DNA of 64,000 nt from Filosporella fistucella (taxonomy: Eukaryota; Ascomycota; Leotiomycetes; Helotiales). The first letter of the stretch is position 1; each line of letters begins with the position of its first letter. The notes under the pieces were generated by a model. It worked only from the letters and a program-made list of their open reading frames with translations. It was not told the origin of the DNA and ran no database searches. Both the position numbers and the translations under genes were made by a program. The DNA lies in the NCBI GenBank assembly GCA_030077755.1, contig JAQJZZ010000008.1, positions 186,001 to 250,000 of the forward strand, given 5' to 3'. Of the stretch, positions 8,576-21,119 are shown piece after piece.

Positions 8576-11441
8576 ATGTCCCAAACTCAACAGGATGCAG
8601 CGGTACAATCTATCGCAAATGTAAGCAGGCTACTTCGTCAGGCAATTGGAGCCTCAATTCCTGTTTCTCCAGACCAGTACTTGACCATTTCAATTCCGGG
8701 AACTGTCATCGATACCACTGATATCTCCAATGGCGGGACCTTTGTTTACGACGCTTCGAAGTCAGTTGTACCTCCGATGCAAGTTCAGCAGGCAGAAGCA
8801 AGATTGGTAGACGGTATGATGCCTTTGGCATATGTAATGGTGAGAGCCATTGCTCTATTGAAATACAAGCTCTCACAGTAGAAGATCGGAAACACTGGAA
8901 AGAGTGTAGCCAGAAGTTACTCGCGTGCTTTAGACGCCTTGTTGCCGGTGAAAGCGACTGTAAACTCAGGAAACCAGATTCGAAGCCCTGGCAACGCCCT
9001 TTATGACCAAGCTATGACCTACTTAACTGCAGTAAACCCGGAAACAGGTCTCACACCTGTCGATGTGTATACGATGAAGCAAAGTAGGTGGGCTGCAGCT
9101 CAAGACAGGTGGGATCAAGCCAAGATTGCTGCCCAGGGTAGGAGTATCAATTCATGGTCGACACAAAAAGCTAATTCGAATGCGAAGCTGATGCGGTTGC
9201 GAAGTACTCAGGAGATTTGAGTAAGCAGGTGCAATACTATAATGAATGGAATCAATCCAATTTTCGGAAGGTGAGTCAGCTGGTCCTGTGTATGATGATG
9301 AATTAATCAAAGTTTCTCCTAGTACAAATTCGCTGTCCAAGGAGAATGGATGGATTGGGTCACGAATGGCCATAAATATGATGTTGAGTATAATTTTGGT
9401 ACCTAAAAACTTCACTCGCGACCCCGTTAAAACGGATTGTTGACTAAGGAAATTTTGAAGGTCTTGTTGATGTGGATTCCATCATGTCTCTTGTCGAGAA
9501 TAGCAAGGTAATGATCACAATTCTCTTTATTTGTATTCACAGAGCCTGATTTTTCTTAGGAGTCAATGCGAGATTCCTCCATTGTGGATGCAGATGGTGC
9601 GAACGAAGTGCAAGCAGTGTCCCTTACACCCAAGAACTGGTGAGAATTGCCCCCTCCCCCCCCCTATAAACTTGTCCAAACCGCAGATTTCACAACTCTT
9701 ACACGTATTCTGTCCACACATGCTCATGGGCCGAAAATGATTCTTACAGGGCCACTTTGTGCCGAAATCAGATAAATGGATGGTACAGAAAGAATGGAGA
9801 GTACAGTCTTGATCAATTGAATGCTGAAATCTCGAGACTCACTCTTCTTCAAGGGTCTTATGCCACAGTGCAGGAGGTGGGCTTGCTTGCATCTACACTT
9901 CCATGTTACCAGAATTGATTCAAATTTACAGGCTGTAGATAAATCAGAATATCCGGGAGGAGTCGCACCCACGCCTGAAGACTCGGTCGAGACCAATTTG
10001 ACGAATGTCAAAACAAAACTTGGATTATTGTTAACTGAGCAAGGAAACCTCAACAAGGGAACTGGCACCGAGGCATTGCTCAATACTGCAAGGAGAAATC
10101 TGGGTGAAGCTGAGCAATCTCTTCAACTAGCTCAACAGAAACAGGTGAAATATGATTTAGCTGCAGGGGATGGTAAGTGATATTCCTAGATTGGACTTTA
10201 TTCAACGTTGACGATGTTGCAAAGATAAAAACAAAGCAGTTATAAACACATGGCTGCAGGCAAGAGTCAAAGTCATCACAGATCAACTGGCGGCGCTTGA
10301 GGTCAAGAAGGCAGCCAAAATGAGAGACAACCCTCCAACAATCCCGGTTCCGATTGGAGCTCATGATACAACAATTACCGATCCAACCAATGGCAGTATA
10401 GGAACCGACATTGCTGCGCCCGGAACAGAGTTGGCAGCTCCGGTCTTTGGAGTAGACATACCTGTCCCTGATTCTGGACCACTGGTGGTGACACAGCCAA
10501 CTGATGTTAGTAACCCTTGGACTACAATAACATGTTCATATTCTGCATCGGATCAAAGCAAGACTGAAAGTGAGAGCACTATGGGCTTCTCTGTTGGAGG
10601 AAGTGTTGGATACGGATTATGGTCCGTTGGTGGAAGTTATTCTCATGAGCAAGCACGCAAGTATGTTTTTCACTCTTCAACACCTCAACAGATTCTAAAT
10701 GAGATCTTAGGGATATGGCCGCGGATATGGCTAGCTGTGATGTGAACATATCTTTGTGAGTTTATGAATCCCTAGGTGACCAAGGTGATCTAATCAAGAG
10801 TCCCAAAGCTCGGCATTGGTGGTCAACATCAACCGTCCTTGGCTTTACGGCGAGCTCTTTCACGATCCAGAGCTTGATACTGCTCAAGACTACTAGTAAG
10901 CACAAGTTCTTATCCTCTCCTCTAACGATTTCATTGACGAAATTTCAGTTTGAGCGCAGGGCCCGAAGCTATGCAAGCATGGATGAAAGAACAAGATATC
11001 ACCAGTTTAAGCAAATATAACGAGTTCCCGGCATACCCAACATCATTCATCATTGCTGCAGACACAGAAATCGAGGTAAGCTAGAGCGCTGTCTCACGAC
11101 AACGAGAATACTGACACATTTCCCCTCAGTTCAATGGCAACACTTCTCACATTGAGAGCCATCTAAAGTCATCCTCGAATGCTGCTACAATATCTGTAGG
11201 ATATGGCCCATGGTCCGTCAACAGCAGGTACGATATACCGTCTCTCAACTTAAGGAGGTAACTAATAAAGTATAGCTTCCACAACAGCTCTATGAACTCA
11301 TCCTTCCGGATGTCAACAACTGCAACTGGTTGTAAATTATGCTTTGCCTCTCCTCAGATCATAGGCTGGGTTTCTCAAATTCTCCCCCAATTGCCTAGGG
11401 ATGCGCGTTTTGAGCCAATGGTGCAGAATTTGGTAACTTGA
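8576..11441 (+). CDS. 14-exon gene, 710-aa protein of unknown function
   Basis: Model join(8576..8839,8882..9137,9188..9270,9323..9398,9461..9507,9560..9639,9750..9876,9932..10172,10225..10660,10711..10755,10809..10895,10949..11075,11130..11227,11276..11441). Every junction keeps the frame, giving 710 residues. The first donor could instead be 8834. The N-terminal half is alpha-helical and Gln/Ala-rich (KIAAQADAVAKYSGDLSKQV, YNEWNQSNFRKYKFAVQGEW). A helical segment (LNTARRNLGEAEQSLQLAQQ) and a Pro/Thr/Gly linker follow. The C-terminal third has two Ser/Gly-rich alternating stretches with a shared core, GYGLWSVGGSYS and GYGPWSVNSSFH. It has no signal peptide. The last 30 residues are hydrophobic but not a clear membrane span (IIGWVSQILPQLP). 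I cannot name the family. The alternating stretches could be amphipathic beta strands. Four introns (2, 4, 8 and 10) end in AAG. Confidence 0.75.
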
Positions 11442-12496
11442 TAGTACGACACATGACAGAAATAAGCTTCTCTATGATACAATTCGACGGCGCCATAACT
11501 TGGTGGAAGAAGCGTATCAACGAAAGACTATCTTTAAACTGTATACAGACCTGTAGGCGTAATAAGGTAGACACCGAGACTCCGTTCATGTCGATCTCTG
11601 GGGATGCATAATTCAAACCTGCATCGTAAACGGAGTAATCCGTCTGCTCTATAGAGATATCGTCGAGTATAATTGAATCAAACTCAATGTCATACGAGCT
11701 TATTCATCGTGAATCGTGACTGATTACTAAATCTATAAGTGGTGGGGGTTCGAGCAATAATTAAACCAGCAATGATGCGTGCTGTGTCAGATTTTGAACC
11801 AATAGATTGGTTCGCTATTAACCCTAGATCTGGGACAATATTCACCACTTAGAAATACCATCAGACATCGGCTATCAATATACTAAAGATTCACGGGCGG
11901 TAAAATCAGCGAAGAGAGACAGTTGCTGCGGAGCTTTCCTCCCCTAGTGTCACAATGTTTTCGCCATAGACAATAGCCAGTACCGAAACCTCACAAGTCA
12001 AAGAAGTAGGTGCGGCCAATTGTGGAATCCAAATATCTTCTAGAAGCTGTCTTGGTGGGGCACATGTCCGTGACCACAATCAGACTGTGATGGGGCTATT
12101 GAACTCATCTCGCATTGAGGCTGAACTTTATTTGGGGATGGTAAGACATTTATCTCGATTAGGAAACTTCCTATGCCCGTTTAGAATCGCGGGGAAGTTG
12201 TCCGAGGACCAAGAGCCTACATATGATTCAGACAGCCTTATGACAGCCACTTGGCTGCTGTTGACAGCGCCTTTGTCAGAGCAGCTTCCAGGCTAGAAGC
12301 CCAATAGTTCAGAAATTACGACATCATGGAAACTCAAATTGACGATCTAGATTTTGGGCGCCCGTCAGGCTGTCATTGCATGGTACCACGTAATTTTACC
12401 CCTGAGTTATTAGATAAAGTTGTACCTGCATCCCTACTGCCTTCCACTCATTTGCTTCTTTTCGGTTCAAGGCATTTCTGAATACTGATAACCAAA
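11442..12496. other. Intergenic
   Basis: About 1 kb between two plus-strand genes. The only sizeable frames (11395-11616 minus, 12087-12296 plus) look fortuitous. The last 100 bases are the promoter of the membrane-protein gene at 12497. Confidence 0.5.
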
Positions 12497-13890
12497 ATGG
12501 GCCAAGAATCCGAGTACAATGGACTACAACTTGTTGTCGTGATGATAATAGCGCTTTGCTTCACTTATTTTTCTGTTCTTCTACGCTGTTACGTTCGCAT
12601 ACAAATCCAAAGATCTTTCCAGATCGATGACTGGATGATGCTTATCTCACTGGTAAATTGAAAGTAAATCCATTGCTACATGGGCTGACCATTTCTTAGA
12701 TGGGGTTCACTCTATCGTGTAGCTTCATTTTTGTAGGGATACATTGGGGAATTGGAAGACATAATTCATCACTGTCAATGCCGAACATGACTGAGGCATT
12801 AAAGGTATGGGAAATTCATGCAATTCTCGTCATCCCCAACTTTTGATTGAAACTCGGCTACACTGTGTAATTGGGATACGGGGTCTGCAAAGTATTGCAG
12901 ACTGGCAAGAATTCTGAAAAGAATCAACAAGACGCTCGAATTTGCTCTGAATGATATTCCATAGTTTCAAAGTGCTAACACTAAGCTAGTACCAAGCCCT
13001 CACAAAGCTTTCCTACATCGCCAACATGATGTTCATCAAAATCTCTATCGCGATATTCCTCCTCCGATTCGCAGTCGAGGACAGCTACAAATGGATCCTC
13101 CGTATCAGTATGGTCGTTGTATCAATATGGTCAACTGCTATCTTTTTCTACTGCATTTTCCAATGCAGGCCAGTGGCTTCACAGTGGGACTACACGCTCG
13201 AGGCAAACTGCGTTTCTGGTCCTTCATTTGCAGCAGTCGCATATTCGTTTTCAGTCATGACTATTGCTACCGACTGGCTATACGCTCTCCTCCCGATTCC
13301 CATGATCTGGTCTATGCAAATGGACATCCGATCGAAAATTACAGTTGTGTTTCTTCTCGGCCTGGGTATCTTGTACGTTCCTCTACATCTCTATTGTCTT
13401 AAATCTTGTACTTACTGTATATAGTGCTAGTGTCGCAACCCTCATCCGTCTAAAATATATCATCGAGCTCACAGATTGGACCGACGTTCTCTTCGGAGGC
13501 ACAACAGCCATTACATGGACACTGATCGAACCTAGCGTCGCTATCACCGCTTCCTCCCTTGTAACCCTCCGGCCACTCCTCAAGGCGCTCCATTTGTGCG
13601 GCTTTGAGAGAGAGGGACAGGATACAAATCCACGTGCCGCTCGCCGCGGTTCCCGTCGTCTACGCCAGGAAATTCCAGACGGCAATTGGACTATAAGCTC
13701 TTTCCGGAGTACTGGTGAATCAAAGGAGACACGTTCGAGTAGAGCGATGGAGATGGCGGAGAGTCGAGCCAGGGACTTGCGGGAGAGAGTTGGGAGTAAT
13801 GCGGGGAGCGAGGTATATATAATTGAGGAGGGGGGCATTATCACGGTTTTTGCTAGAGTTGAACCGGTAGAAATTTATTCGAACTCCTAG
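12497..13890 (+). CDS. Rhodopsin-like (SAT4/PTH11-type) integral membrane protein
   Basis: Model join(12497..12652,12700..12804,12990..13372,13425..13890), 369 residues. Intron 2 is unusually long (185 nt) and the others are 47-52 nt. Seven hydrophobic segments are visible, starting with LVVVMIIALCFTYFSVLLR. Family signatures are RSFQIDDWMML after helix 1, YIANMMFIKISIAIFLLR, FYCIFQCRPVASQWD and CVSGPSFAAVAYSFSVMTIATDW. The fungal rhodopsin-like domain (SAT4 family, related to PTH11 receptors) has this arrangement. The cytoplasmic tail of about 110 residues is charged and Ser/Arg-rich. Members are proposed plasma-membrane receptors or sensors, and most have no known ligand. It converges with HIR3, whose 3' end is 560 bp away. 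Confidence 0.9.
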
Positions 13891-14447
13891 ACTTGCTATA
13901 TATATACCACAATATTGCACTTGTAAATAAATGAAATAGAATTCAGCGTTTGTCCAAGTCGTGACTAGTATAACTTCACTTTCAGGCGATAGCTCTTGGT
14001 GAGGTAAGGTGGAATACACTAATTTAACCCTCTATGCCTCTTCTTACAAAGTTGGTACAGCCATTTACGCCGAAAACTTTGATCGCCCAACCTCTCTTGC
14101 TCGGAAACTTGGTAGGTCGACCAAACAGTGTATTGCGAGCCTCACGTGACTTAAATGCTTAGCGAGATCCAGGGGCAGCTGCTCTCCAAAACTCACACTT
14201 CGAATGAACCGCGCAGCCGTTACTCGCATGCAGCACCATGGCTTGAGTTCATAAGAATATAGTACATTATGATACATCTCATCAAGCTCCCTCAATTTTG
14301 TCTATTCATACAAGCTACTGCTCTTTCAGTGAGCAACCATTTGGATCTTATGGGTATACCTTTTGCACACCCCAAAACGCCATGAAAACAAATTGGCATG
14401 AACATCTGCAAAGCAACCCCATCTCACGCCCGTCCCAACCATTAATC
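13891..14447. other. Convergent intergenic region
   Basis: This is the shared 3' flank of the membrane-protein gene and HIR3. Nothing else is supported. Confidence 0.5.
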
Positions 14448-17400
14448 TCATTCTTCACCCTCACCCTCACCTGCACTTCCACCCTCCCCACCACTACTAC
14501 CTCTTGTCTCCATATTTGGGAAGATCGTGCTAGAATCCACATCGTCCATATCTGGGACATCGCTCAAATCACTCTCATCATCTGCACTATCATGCAGAGA
14601 GCCTCTCTCGCTTTCATCGTCTCTGCGCTCCTCGCCTCGCTCTTCTTCGTGTTGCTCATCATGTTGAAATTCTTCGTGCTCTTCTTCGTGATCTTCCTCG
14701 TGCTCCTCCTCATGATCTTCTCCGTGCTCTTCTTCATGATCTTCCTCTGCATTCTCTTGCTGTACTCTTGGCGTGGATCCAGCTGCGCTAGCACTTCGCT
14801 GCTTTGGCTCGGCGTTAGAACCGAGAATCATGTTTGGAGCAGGTTCAGAGATTCTAGATCGAGAAGTGGCTGGTGCGATGGCACGGGGTGGGTCAGGAAG
14901 ACGGCTGATGAGCAGCTCTGCGCGACGAAGTACTTCACGGCGTGATATGCCCGTTCTGCGTTGTCGCGCAGGTTCAGAGCCAGCGAACGTGACAGGCACT
15001 GCGATCTGTGTGCCGTTCATATCCATGACAAGATTGTTGAGACTCATAGGACCCGCAGGTCTGGGACCTATCGTAGAATTGTCTCCGCCATCAAGCTGAG
15101 CTTGTTGGAGTGAAGAAACGTCGGGCCCAGGGAGCTGCTTTGCTACTTGCATGTAAAGTGTGGCATAAGCATCGTTGATCAAATCATCGATCGGAGCAGA
15201 CTTCATAAGGCCAGCGTTGAGCTTCTTTAATTCACTGGCTTCTTTCAGAGCATCAAGAGCAGGATGAACCTGACCCTGGTCAATCCAAATCTGAAGACGC
15301 TCAGCCAGCATATCGTATTCATCATGGGCAACACCCTTCAAGACATCATCCATACTTGCAGCAATGTCGGAGTGATGCCGAATGAGACGAAGATAAATTG
15401 TACAGCTTTCTGTCCAGACCTTCTCAAAACGATAGAAGTCATTGGCCTTTTTCCGGACTCGTTTGATCATTGCTTCCATGTTAGACTTATCTTTGATGGT
15501 AGCCAACAACTGGTTCATAAATTTCACGTAGCGTTCCATATAGACACAATGCCGTCCGGCTCGTTCTGCTTCTGGCTTCCAGACTTGAATTTGCATCGTT
15601 TTGGTGAAAATAGACTCACGAAACTCAGCTATAGCGCCTTGAGCAGCAACGTAATCTGGATGACCTTCATCGAAGATAATACTGGCAGATCTAGCTGCGA
15701 TACGATGTTGCCAGTGCTGCTTATCGGCAGAGCGGAGTGTTCGGAGACATTCCAGAATATATGGCTCCCAGTCGTCCAGATCAGCGATTGAAATAGTTTC
15801 GCCTTTTCGAGGAGCGTAGGGCTGCTGTTGTAGGATTTCTGCAGCGGTACTCGGTGATACAGCACGGAGCATGACAAGTTTGTGCATAATGGAGACAATC
15901 TTGTAGTGTGGTTCTAAGATAGGTTCAGACCTGCTGTCTCTGGGCTTGGGGACCGTCTCCACGGCGTTTGTAAATGCAAATATAACAGAGTCGACTGTGG
16001 GTTTCGTAGCTCGCAACCTCTGGTCGAATTCATCATCGGCCTTACAATACATCTTCCAGAGGCACTTGCCCAGCATGAAATGATTCCTAATCAGATTAGC
16101 ATTGATCCTCAATTGGAGGCTAGGAAACTTACATCCAGGCCATTGGCCGGTCCTTCAACGACTCTCTGAACAGCTTGGAGGCATACTTCCATGCCCTGTA
16201 GCGACTCATTTCATCATGCAGTGGCTTTTTGTACATTCCCAAAGATCCGCTCATGTGCTTTTCGAAATCATCGACCCAAAAGGCTTCCATTCCGAAAGGC
16301 TCACGGGACGAGGCATAAATTCTCATGCCAAAATCGTAGTACATTTCTGACAATTTTGACGCCGTCTCAAAAGAATCGTCCGCGCTTCGCATAGCAGTGG
16401 ATAATGCCATGATATAGCAATGAATGGCCCCACGCTGAAGTTTAACAATTTCCGCACGGTTGTTGTTGAGTTTATCAGAAGTCCAGAGAATCTCTTCCTC
16501 CAGGTCATAATCAAAGCATTGGGCAAGTCGAAACCAGGTTTCCCAGTCTTCTCTACCAAATTGCAATTGAAGCCGGAAAAAACTTGCAGCGACTCTTAAA
16601 TCATCTGTCTGGGCTCCAGGGCTTAGGCGTTTCTGAGATCGATATTTGGTCAGAGCAATCATACCCAAAAGAAAGTACCAGCCCTTGTCAGCTAGCACGC
16701 TCTCATTGCAATCAACGGGCAACGAATCGACTTGTACTTGCCCCATCCAAGCCTTGTACAGGTCAAGAGGACGAATGGAGGTCTTCATGTATTCAGTATA
16801 GTTTCGCATATTGTGCTGCATCTGAGGGGTTGATTTTTGCGGCCCGACTGCGGTTTGCATCCTCTCGATGGTGGGCCGTAATTCGTGCTTCAGTAGATCC
16901 TTCATCGGAATTCGATTGGCGAGTGTGATTACTTGGTCTGCAATATTCAAAACAGTTCTCCTGTCCAGTGGCTCAACAGGACAGCCATGTTCATCAAGGA
17001 GATAAGTACCGACACCCAGACGAATGCCATAGAGATCATACAGGACTTGGCCGAGGTAATCTTCCCATTTGTCCACATGTTTCAGACGAATCATCTCGAC
17101 CTTCATCATCTTCAAGAAAATCTTGTTCGATGCTTTACATGATTTCCGCATGCCAAGGCAGTAATGGACCAAGGCCAGATAATCAGCCAAGTCGTTATCA
17201 GGCGTAGTGAACAACTCTATATTTTGCGACATAGCTTCCTTGATCATGGTATATTGGAGCGCCCACGTCCGGACTTGCATTTCTCGAAGTTTATTGGTGA
17301 ACCCAATGAATGACCCATTTGCATGGTAGAGAGGATTTTGAGGCAGCTGAATCATACCAACACGCAATTCATCGTCAAAAAGAGCAGCAGCATGAAGTAG

Positions 17401-20281
17401 CCTGCTCAATTGAGCCAGAGCAGCGCAAGTTGATTTGAGGTGGCGTTCATCGATGATCTCGAAACAGGTTGCCGCATCATTAAGGGCTGTGCTCAATGCC
17501 TTCACAAGTAAATCATCCAGCGCCTTCAACCATAAGAGAAGTTTGTGTCTCCGAGGATCTTCCAAGCTATCGACGAAGTCCTCTGTGCGGAGATCTCCAA
17601 CAATAATCTCGATACTTTTCAACTGACATGAAAACACCTTCGTGGTGTAATTAATGCTGGTATACGCATCACGAAGTCTTTGCCATAGGAAAAGGCGAAG
17701 TGAGGTACTGCCACTCTTCAAGAATTTCCACATATCGCGTAGAGTAGCGGGAGCATTGTCTGTAGCTTCAACACTCGTTCCAACCTCGTCTTCTTGAGGC
17801 TCTGTTGGATTGCAAGCAGAGTCCGGATCCAAGACAGGCTCTAATGTCTCAATGATAGCAATAGGATCTGACCGGTCCGTCTGGAAAAGATTGAAGAAGA
17901 AGTCCATTGTTGTTAACCTAGAAACTTCACGCTCAGCCGCTGCCACTGATATTTCAGGCATAACCGCGTTGTTTTGTAACTCGATTGTGTCCTGACCAGA
18001 ATCGGCAAGTAACTTTTGCAAGTCTGACCAACAGCAGACTTTATGCTCACGGGATATACTATCCGCCATTGTTGCGTAGAATACAGATGCCCACAAGTAA
18101 CGCATGGCAAGTTCATCGGTCGAATCGTCACTTCTGGAGCGAATGACATCTGCTGCAAAGTCTGCCCAGCGATCCAAACGATCTTTAGTCATGATACGGG
18201 TCTCGTAAGGTACAGCGCTGTTGGGATTGGTGATCCTGGAGTAGATGTCTATATGTAGCTCAAACAGCGTCTCGGTCATATCTTGAATCTCTTGCAAGTC
18301 TTCGCCATGTGAGATTGCATGTTCAAGTTGTAATTTGAGACGGGTGAAGATATCCGAATCCACATAACTGATGATGCGAACAACAGTCACTTTTGTGATC
18401 TCTGGCCATAGGGTAGTGCGATAGGTGGGCAAAACAGCGCGGAGCCATTCCCAGATTACGTCTTGGAGCGGCATCCACATGGCATCGATTTTGGCAGCAA
18501 ACTCAGGGATTCCGTCTGAATCGTCAAACCAAGGAAGCTTGCTGGGTTTCAGCGGGCCAGATTTCGAATGCTCAAGGAAAGCCGCAAGACCAGCATTGGC
18601 ACTACTCGCGGAGGAGCCAAGAATGTCAGCGGCATTTCCATTGACAAATGTCGAAGCTTTACTCTCATCCCAAGTTCTTAAAATATCTCGCAAGTCTCTG
18701 ACAGCGGTATTGTTGGTGATTTCTGTACGATCACTTCTCTCCTCGTGAGCCAATGCTTTCTGGAGATCTTGAAAGGTGCCTAAATCTTTCACCCCAAGCT
18801 TGGACAGGAGGTTGTGCACGAAAGAGAATACGTCTTCGTCTGCTCGTACAAATGCTTGCAATTTCTCAGCGAATTGTGCTGCAGGGTCTATTGGACCTTC
18901 TGTGGTATTCTCTCGATTGCGAACCCGCTTGCTCCGTTTCTGTGTACCACTATCGTCCTCTGGTGTCTCACGAATTCCAGCAGCAGATTGTGATCTCTTT
19001 CTGGTTGGCAATCCGGTATTCGACTGTCGGCGTTCATCTGCCAGTGGGACCGTGGTAGTTGTTGTTACAATCTCTACATGTTCTTCAGGTTCAGCAGTGA
19101 CGGGTTCAGCAGCAGGCGGCTCGGCAGCCTCCTCAACTGGCGACTCGGTGACGACTGCATCTTTCATTACTTGATCTTCCACCACAGAGGGTTCGTGAGG
19201 CACCTCTTCTTCTATAGAAGGCATTGTTTCGAGAAATTCGGGTAGCTCAAGTACGACTCCAGATCCGGACATTCCAAGAGGAGACAGGTAGTTTTCGCAT
19301 AGCTTATCACCGAGCGCTGTCCACGTTCGAAAGTCCACATTCAATGCGATTCGTTCAACAGGGTGTATGGATCGATCGATAAGTAGCTCTGGCTTCGTGA
19401 GCTCTTTCGTCAAATTTCGAAGGAAAGGGTATGGATCCATATGCGATGTGAGAAACTGTGGCATGGTCTTCTTCAGATATGGGGCAATAATCGGATGTGA
19501 GAGAGCGGTTTTATCTCCGAGAACATTGAGGACCTCTTTTAATTGCTCTCCCGCAAAACCCTCTTCCAAGGACAAAGGATCCACTTCAGCGACGGTTGGA
19601 TCATCATCAACTTCAACCGCAGCTTCCAAGCAATATCTTTGAACTCTACGGCTCCCCATCATTGCAGCAACTCTGGCAACCTTTCTCCATAATTCTGTGT
19701 CCGACTCGTCACTAACCAGAGCTCGACAGAAATTGGTGATAGATGCGTGTGTCTGGTAATCCAATGCAGGCTTGTGCATGGGTCCGAGCTGTAAGGCTCC
19801 TTTGACGCAATCCAATATAAATTGGCCATGATTCTTATACGATAAGTAGAGTATCTGCGGCAGTGTGCTTGGAGCTCCATCCACTCCAGCAGCTGCTAAG
19901 TCCAACCCAATACCAAAGCCATCTGTATATTCGAGTTCGGGGTGATTTTGTACTCGTGTGAATTCGGTTTCGCTTTCTGGATAACTAAAGATTTCGGATT
20001 GGAAGAGCTTCGTGTATGCTTCCGCAGCTTCATTGAACGATCTTGGTCCTTGTGAATGGTATTTGAGTGCGGTTTGATATAGCTTGAGCGCCTCTTCTAT
20101 CTGGAAATCATAATGTCAGCTTGCGCCGGTGTATTCGGAATTGTCGCGCATACCTGTATCTCCTTGGTGTTATCCACTTCATCGTCCGGATTCTCATCGG
20201 GGATGATATTGAGGGCAGTAAAAGTAGCCTGAGCATGGTTAGCAGTGATGGCGCAGAGAATCAATCGGTTTTGCCTACCAT
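14448..20281 (-). CDS. HIR3: HIR histone chaperone complex subunit Hir3
   Basis: Model complement(join(14448..16086,16133..20100,20154..20228,20279..20281)), 1894 residues, the usual length for fungal Hir3 (CABIN1 orthologue). The start MATFTALNIIPDE, the acidic VDNTKEIQIEEALKLYQ and the TPR-like block around EAAEAYTKLFQSEIF are characteristic. Further on, PQILYLSYKNHGQFI and the long helical-repeat body are seen. Hir3 is the scaffold that joins HIRA/Hir1-Hir2 in the complex that deposits H3-H4 outside S phase and represses histone genes. A basic segment (THKRSKRVRNR-like, near residue 360) could be a nuclear signal. The C-terminus is disordered and holds His/Glu repeats (HEEEHGEDHEEEHEEDHEE, near 14636-14755). 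In this model exon 1 codes only for the ATG. If the 50-nt first intron is kept, the frame stays open from an ATG at 20297. Confidence 0.9.
14636..14757 (-). repeat. Acidic His/Glu codon repeat in HIR3
   Basis: A run of imperfect 12- to 15-bp units coding alternating Glu/Asp/His lies in the disordered C-terminal tail of Hir3. It does not shift the frame. Confidence 0.8.
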
Positions 20282-20430
20282 CTCGAGAGCGCATGTAGAA
20301 TTTGATGGGGTGAAAGTAAGGAACTGGCAAGTATGACGGGCGCACGTAGAAAGTACAGGTAGATGATGCGCAAGGTCGCGTCAAACCGAACAAAATTGAA
20401 ATGGGGGACAGTCCGCAGAGCCCGCCTCAG

Positions 20431-20787
20431 CTAGGCCTTTTTAAGGCGAGCGATCCAACCGAACAAATTCAATTTGCCTTTCTTCGCGTTCTTCTCGAGT
20501 TCGGTTTTGCTTTTGGCTTCCTGGTCTGCGGACGTCTCGAGTTCGAGATCGTTTGAGGTCTCGCCTTTGGCGAGTGGACTTGGGCCAACACCAGCGGCCT
20601 TCCGTTCCTTGAAGGCAGCTAAAGCCGCCCTGTGGCCCTTTGATCTTCCTGCACTTCTGATATCCTCCCTTATATGTGGGAGATTCGGCAGTGGATGGAC
20701 GTTTCGAAAAGGATGGTCGGAGGTCTGGACTTTCCCTGGTGGTATTCTTGGGAGGTAGATTAATGGCTTGTCAGATTCTGCCGCCAT
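20431..20787 (-). CDS. Small basic protein, 118 aa, unknown
   Basis: A single-exon frame with ATG at 20787 in good context and TAG at 20431. The product begins MAAESDKPLIYLPRIPPGKV, has a conserved-looking core (TSDHPFRNVHPLPNLPHIRE) and a Lys/Glu-rich C-terminus ending LNLFGWIARLKKA. It has no signal peptide or membrane span. It is immediately upstream of HIR3 on the same strand: its stop is 150 bp from the HIR3 start, so its 3' UTR must lie in the HIR3 promoter. I do not recognise a family. Length and composition suit a ribosome- or mitochondrion-associated accessory protein, but this is a guess. Confidence 0.6.
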   Translation of the reverse strand: MAAESDKPLIYLPRIPPGKVQTSDHPFRNVHPLPNLPHIREDIRSAGRSKGHRAALAAFKERKAAGVGPSPLAKGETSNDLELETSADQEAKSKTELEKNAKKGKLNLFGWIARLKKA

Positions 20788-21119
20788 CGCGGTGACGGAC
20801 TGGGTCTAGCGTAGATGGATGTATTTTGACATCGACAACGAAGAATCTACGAAGTCATATTTTCCAACTTCGCAATCGACGGCCCCAGGCCGTCGAGGCA
20901 TCTCTGACGACTCAACAGCGTACGGAGATTGAGGGGTAATGCTTTTCCGTATGCCTTCTGGCTCAGATTGTGTCTCTTTACCTATATGTTTGTTAGTCAG
21001 ACAATTTTTACTCTTTCATTCGACTCCTTTCAGCTATATCATATCCCATATCAATTCTTGTATGCAAAATATATCAGAAATGCAAGGTTCAACTTGCTCT
21101 AAAGCTCTCTGTACTATTC

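Noticed and set aside
14773..15099. Plus-strand frame inside HIR3
   Set aside because: It lies antisense to a well-supported HIR3 exon and has no features of its own.
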